A DNA stretch of 64,000 nucleotides, taken from assembly GCA_035541475.1 (NCBI GenBank), contig DATKND010000064.1:1-64000 (forward strand), written 5' to 3'. Of this stretch, positions 61,065 to 64,000 are shown piece by piece. Each line of letters begins with the position of its first letter. Within the stretch, counting starts at the first letter, position 1. The position numbers and the translations under genes were made by a program. Source of the DNA: DASUFZ01 sp035541475. GTDB lineage: Bacteria; Myxococcota_A; UBA9160; SMWR01. The notes beneath the pieces are model-generated. The model was not told where the DNA came from. It made no database searches and was given only the letters and a program-made list of their open reading frames with translations.

Positions 61065-61619
61065 TCACACGCGCACCTTGTTCAGCCAGCTGACGAGCCA
61101 GGTGCAGACCGGCGCGCCGTCGCTGCAGCAGCTCTGGTGCTCGACGCGCACGCCCTCGCAGCCCGCGTTCTCGAACGTGGCGGCGACGTAGCCGGCGTTC
61201 AGCAGGCACATCTCGCGCGACGGCATGCCGAAGTCGCGCAGCGCGACGCGGATCTTGCCGGCCGACTCGGGCTGCATCTCCATCGTGCCGGTGTCGTGCT
61301 GCGAGCTCCAGAGGACGAGCGCGCGGCGCGTGAGCGACTCGCGGTCGCCGGACGTGAGGTGCTTGTAGATACCCTGCACGTGCGCCTGCGCAGCGAGGCG
61401 ACCGGCCCGCTCGAAGAAGACGGCGTCGGGAATGCCCTGGATGCGCGCCATCGCGCGCACGAGCGGGACGAGGTCCTCCTCGGGATACCAGCTCGCGGCC
61501 AGCACTCGCTCCGACAGGTAATGGTGGAGCGCGGGCGGCAGATGCTTGCGCGCCTCGTCCTTGTGCCGGCGCAGGTACTTCACCGAGTCGAGGATCGAGG
61601 CGCCTTTCGTCTTCGGCAT
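61065..61619 (-). CDS. DUF2378/TIGR02265-like protein
   Basis: 184 residues. A basic N-terminus, then Y-L-S-E-R-V-L-A-A-S-W-Y-P-E-E-D-L-V-P-L-V-R, a long helical middle, and a C-terminal domain ending G-A-P-V-C-T-W with Cys residues spaced like the tail of 4-vinyl-reductase (V4R)-type ligand-binding domains. The layout resembles the myxobacterial DUF2378/TIGR02265 family of unknown function; that assignment is tentative. ATG at 61619. A wrecked tandem paralog lies immediately downstream (60758-61051), separated by 13 nt, evidence of recent local duplication. Confidence 0.65.
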   Translation of the reverse strand: MPKTKGASILDSVKYLRRHKDEARKHLPPALHHYLSERVLAASWYPEEDLVPLVRAMARIQGIPDAVFFERAGRLAAQAHVQGIYKHLTSGDRESLTRRALVLWSSQHDTGTMEMQPESAGKIRVALRDFGMPSREMCLLNAGYVAATFENAGCEGVRVEHQSCCSDGAPVCTWLVSWLNKVRV

Positions 61620-61730
61620 GTCACCCCTCCCGACCGCCGGTCGGACCGACGCCCGTGCGGCTCGGATCGGCCGATCCGAGGGGTTTCCTGAGTGGGGGTC
61701 AGATCCGGACGGCGGCGCCTCGCGCGGGGG

Positions 61731-62903
61731 CTAGCCGAGGGCGCGGTAGACGGCGCCGATCAGCGCGTCGGCGCGCGGATCGAGCAGCACGTGCGGCCCC
61801 ATGCGATTCATCGCGTAGCCGAAGCCGACGCGGCGCGAGGGGTCGGCGAAGCCGACCGACCCGCCGGCGCCCGGGTGCCCGAAGGCGCCCGGGCTCGGGC
61901 CGAAGGAGGCGAGCGGCGCGTCCTGGCTCAGCATGAAGCCCTGGCCGACGCGCGTGGAGATCTGGAGCACGTGGTCGCGTCCGAAGGACTGCTCCTGTCG
62001 ACACCGCTCGATGCCGGCGCGCGAGAGCACCGACACGCCGTCCTGCTCGCCGCCGCGAGCGAGCGCTCCATAGATGCGCGCGATGCCGTGCGCGGTGGCG
62101 TGTCCGTTGGCGCCGGGGATCTCGGCACGCCGCCACTCCGGCACGTTGGGACCGCGGAGCATCGACGGCGGATTGAGGAAGGCGCGCGCGGCGACGCCCT
62201 TCGGGTCACTGGCGATCAGCACCGCGAGGCTCATGCCCTCGCCGCCCGGCTCCGGCGGCGGGATCGCGCCCATCTCCGCCACGCGCGCGTGCTCGGCGTC
62301 CGGAAGCCCGATGTGGAAGTCCGCGCCGAGCGGGAGCGCGACCTCCTCGCGGAAATAGCGACCGAGGCTGCGGCCGTCGATGCGTCGCACGACCTCGCCG
62401 ACCAGCCAGCCGAACGTCACCGCGTGATAGCCGTGGCGCTCGCCGGGGGTCCACCACGGCGCCTCCGCCGCGAGCGCGCGACACATGGAGTCCCAGTCGT
62501 AGAGCGCCTCGCCCGGCAGATCGGCGCGGATCGCGGCCAGACCCGCGCGGTGCGAGAGGAGCCAGCGCACCGGCAGCCGCTCCTTGCCGGCCGCCGCGAA
62601 CTCCGGCCAGTAGCGCGCGACCGGCGCGTCGAGGTCGAGCTTGCCGGCGTCGACGAGGCGCTGCGCGCAGAGCGCCGCCATGCCCTTGGTCGTCGAGTAG
62701 ACGTTGACCAGTGTGTCGCGCTGCCACGGCCGCGTGCGCGCGGCATCGGCATGGCCGCCCCACAGCTCGACGACGCAGCGGCCGTCCACGACGACCGACA
62801 CGCCCGCGCCGACCTCGTCGCGCTCGCGGAAGTTCTGCTCGAAGACGCGGCGCACGCCCTCGAAGGCGACGTCGCAGGAGCCGGAGATCGGAGGCGCCGT
62901 CAT
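61731..62903 (-). CDS. serine hydrolase, beta-lactamase class C/EstB-like
   Basis: 390 residues with the S70-T-T-K73 nucleophile motif, Y159-H-A in place of Y-x-N, and H-P-G-A-G-G-S-V-G as the third box. This is the EstB/LACTB esterase subgroup rather than a true beta-lactamase: the W-G-G-H-A-D-A-A segment near residue 48 is typical. No signal peptide, so it is likely cytosolic and acts on esters. ATG at 62903 overlaps the upstream carboxymuconolactone-decarboxylase-family gene by 4 nt (ATGA). Confidence 0.9.
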   Translation of the reverse strand: MTAPPISGSCDVAFEGVRRVFEQNFRERDEVGAGVSVVVDGRCVVELWGGHADAARTRPWQRDTLVNVYSTTKGMAALCAQRLVDAGKLDLDAPVARYWPEFAAAGKERLPVRWLLSHRAGLAAIRADLPGEALYDWDSMCRALAAEAPWWTPGERHGYHAVTFGWLVGEVVRRIDGRSLGRYFREEVALPLGADFHIGLPDAEHARVAEMGAIPPPEPGGEGMSLAVLIASDPKGVAARAFLNPPSMLRGPNVPEWRRAEIPGANGHATAHGIARIYGALARGGEQDGVSVLSRAGIERCRQEQSFGRDHVLQISTRVGQGFMLSQDAPLASFGPSPGAFGHPGAGGSVGFADPSRRVGFGYAMNRMGPHVLLDPRADALIGAVYRALG

Positions 62904-63424
62904 CCGACGTGGTCCGGTGTCGGCATGACCGTGACCGGCATCTCGCGCGGCGTCTGCCCGAGCGCGACCGCGATCTTCGAGAAGCCCATGAAGAGCGCGA
63001 CGCCGGCCGCGAGCTCGACGATCTCCTCGGGCGTGAAGTGCCGGCGCAGCTCCGCTCGGATCGCCGCGTGGTCGCCGGCGGGATCCCTCAGGAAGGCGTC
63101 GGTGAAGCGCAGCGCGAGCTTCTGTCGCTGCGAGAGCGCTTCGCTCTCCGGGTAGCCGTCTCGGATCTCGTCCACGAGCGCCTCGCTGAGACCGGCCTCG
63201 CGCGCGCCGGCAAAGCGCACGCTGCGGCAGAAGCTGCAGTCGGTGATGCGCGCGTTGCGTAGCCGCGTCATCTCCTTGGTCGGGAGATCGAGGACGCCAT
63301 GGCTCCACAAGGTCCCGTAGAGGCGCGTGAAGGCGGCGAGCAGCGCGGGCTGGTGCGCGAGCGCGGAGCTCTGCACGGGATCGCGGCTGTCGCTGCGGGG
63401 CGGGCGGATGCGGGGCTCGGGCAC
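62900..63424 (-). CDS. carboxymuconolactone decarboxylase-family protein
   Basis: 174-residue all-helical CMD/AhpD-type protein. The redox-type motif C63-S-F-C66 in T-D-C-S-F-C-R-S-V-R matches the AhpD-like C-x-x-C, suggesting alkylhydroperoxidase-like rather than decarboxylase activity. E-M-T-R-L-R-N-A-R before it is conserved in this group. GTG start at 63424. Translationally coupled to the serine hydrolase downstream and close to a second CMD-family gene upstream, forming a three-gene unit. Confidence 0.85.
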   Translation of the reverse strand: MPEPRIRPPRSDSRDPVQSSALAHQPALLAAFTRLYGTLWSHGVLDLPTKEMTRLRNARITDCSFCRSVRFAGAREAGLSEALVDEIRDGYPESEALSQRQKLALRFTDAFLRDPAGDHAAIRAELRRHFTPEEIVELAAGVALFMGFSKIAVALGQTPREMPVTVMPTPDHVG

Positions 63425-63433
63425 GCGGACCTC

Positions 63434-63958
63434 CTAGTAGATCGGGGCTCGGCCGCCGGGCGCGGGCGCCTCGACGCGCTCCGGTGACGCCTCGACGCCG
63501 AGCATCAGGCGGAAGCGCGTGAAGCCGTCGAAGAGCGCGAGCGCCTCGACGAGCGCGACGGTGCCGGCGTCGCCGAGCGCCGCGACCACGCGCGCGGCGT
63601 CCGCGTCGGTGATCGCGTGCGGGTCGATCGCGAACAGCTCGGCGAGCGCGATGCACGCGCGCTCCGCCTCGGAGAAGAGCGGCGAGTCGCCCGCGTCGGG
63701 GATCGCGGCGATCTTCGCCTCGGAGAGACCCGCATCGAGCGCCGGCTGGTAGCGGACACGCAGCTCCGACTCGCAGCCGTGGAGCGCCGCGATGCGCAGC
63801 CGGCAGAGCTCCAGCAGCACCGGGTCGACGAGCTGCTTCTCCCAGAAGAGCGCGTAGAAGCGGCGGTAGTCCTCGAAGAGATTCGGCCGCAAGGAGAAGA
63901 CGCGCTCGAAGGGCGTCGGGGCGGGACGGCCCGAGGAAGCGTCGTCGAGGAAGCCCAC
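63434..63958 (-). CDS. carboxymuconolactone decarboxylase-like protein lacking C-x-x-C
   Basis: 174 residues with the same helical layout as the downstream CMD-family protein: L-L-E-L-C-R-L-R-I-A-A-L-H-G-C62-E-S-E65. The second Cys of the redox pair is Glu65, so thiol peroxidase chemistry of the AhpD kind is not available; a ligand-binding or other catalytic role is possible. GTG start at 63958, close to the window end, so genes further upstream in the operon are not visible. Ten bases separate it from the next CMD gene. Confidence 0.8.
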   Translation of the reverse strand: MGFLDDASSGRPAPTPFERVFSLRPNLFEDYRRFYALFWEKQLVDPVLLELCRLRIAALHGCESELRVRYQPALDAGLSEAKIAAIPDAGDSPLFSEAERACIALAELFAIDPHAITDADAARVVAALGDAGTVALVEALALFDGFTRFRLMLGVEASPERVEAPAPGGRAPIY

Positions 63959-64000
63959 GCGGGCATTGTGGCCGTCGGATACGCGCGCGACAAGCGCGAC

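Noticed and set aside
61731..62903. Class C beta-lactamase with antibiotic resistance role
   Set aside because: Y-H-A replaces Y-x-N and no signal peptide exists; the motif set fits EstB-type esterases.

Overview
This is a gene-dense, very GC-rich window (roughly 70% G+C by eye) of bacterial chromosome from a Gram-negative with an outer membrane: it has a fused LptF-LptG LPS-export permease, an MsbA-like ABC exporter and outer-membrane-type secreted proteins. The gene content (F420-type luciferase-like oxidoreductase, DUF3604 lipoprotein, DUF1111 di-haem protein, a DUF2378/TIGR02265-like gene otherwise known from myxobacteria, many GTG/TTG starts) suggests a deltaproteobacterial-grade lineage such as Myxococcota or Binatota. 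That placement is inference. I see no rRNA, tRNA, IS transposase, phage or CRISPR.

Layout. 192-3629: DNA polymerase II and a secreted protein. 3622-15623: an envelope glycan/lipid island with the LptFG fusion, two ELM1-like proteins, two sulfotransferases, two paralogous glycosyltransferases, an SGNH hydrolase, a lipid-exporter-like ABC protein and a 2OG-Fe(II) oxygenase. 15676-20427: a RuBisCO-like protein with an LLM oxidoreductase, a SnoaL-like protein and a DUF3604 lipoprotein. 20415-25374: an HxlR regulator divergent from a molybdopterin oxidoreductase and an atypical SDR, then a GST and an EthD-like protein. 25600-27393: a di-haem cytochrome and a small membrane protein. 27447-32917: a P450 and 3-ketosteroid-dehydrogenase-like flavoprotein divergent from TetR, then small enzymes. 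32949-38159: glnS, DoxX, an MBL hydrolase, an epimerase and inositol-phosphate synthase. 38371-43618: a SelD fused to an NDH-2-like flavoprotein, a GT-C membrane protein and moaA, divergent from Rrf2-Grx4 (43664-44469). 44532-47852: a PilZ protein, an alpha/beta hydrolase and an SGNH protein. 47888-54307: a tight lipA-aceE-aceF-lpd operon. 54347-59895: a second PilZ protein, a TPR membrane protein, HupE, PpiC and a secreted protein. 60035-63958: PadR, a DUF2378-like gene with a wrecked paralog, a serine hydrolase and two carboxymuconolactone-decarboxylase-family proteins.

How genes work together. lipA-aceE-aceF-lpd forms a complete pyruvate dehydrogenase complex apart from LipB. The 3.6-15.6 kb island plausibly builds, sulfates and exports an envelope glycolipid. 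Four local regulators (HxlR, TetR, Rrf2, PadR) each sit beside a recognisable dyad or repeat in the promoter region.

The least expected signal lies between genes. Two copies (45589-45652 and 60660-60725, opposite strands) of a long stem-loop share an identical 24-nt loop, while the inner stem bases differ but still pair. The loop carries an AGGAGG plus ATG. A second 27-nt dispersed repeat occurs three times at gene 3' ends, and a 34-nt perfect palindrome lies inside the molybdopterin oxidoreductase gene.
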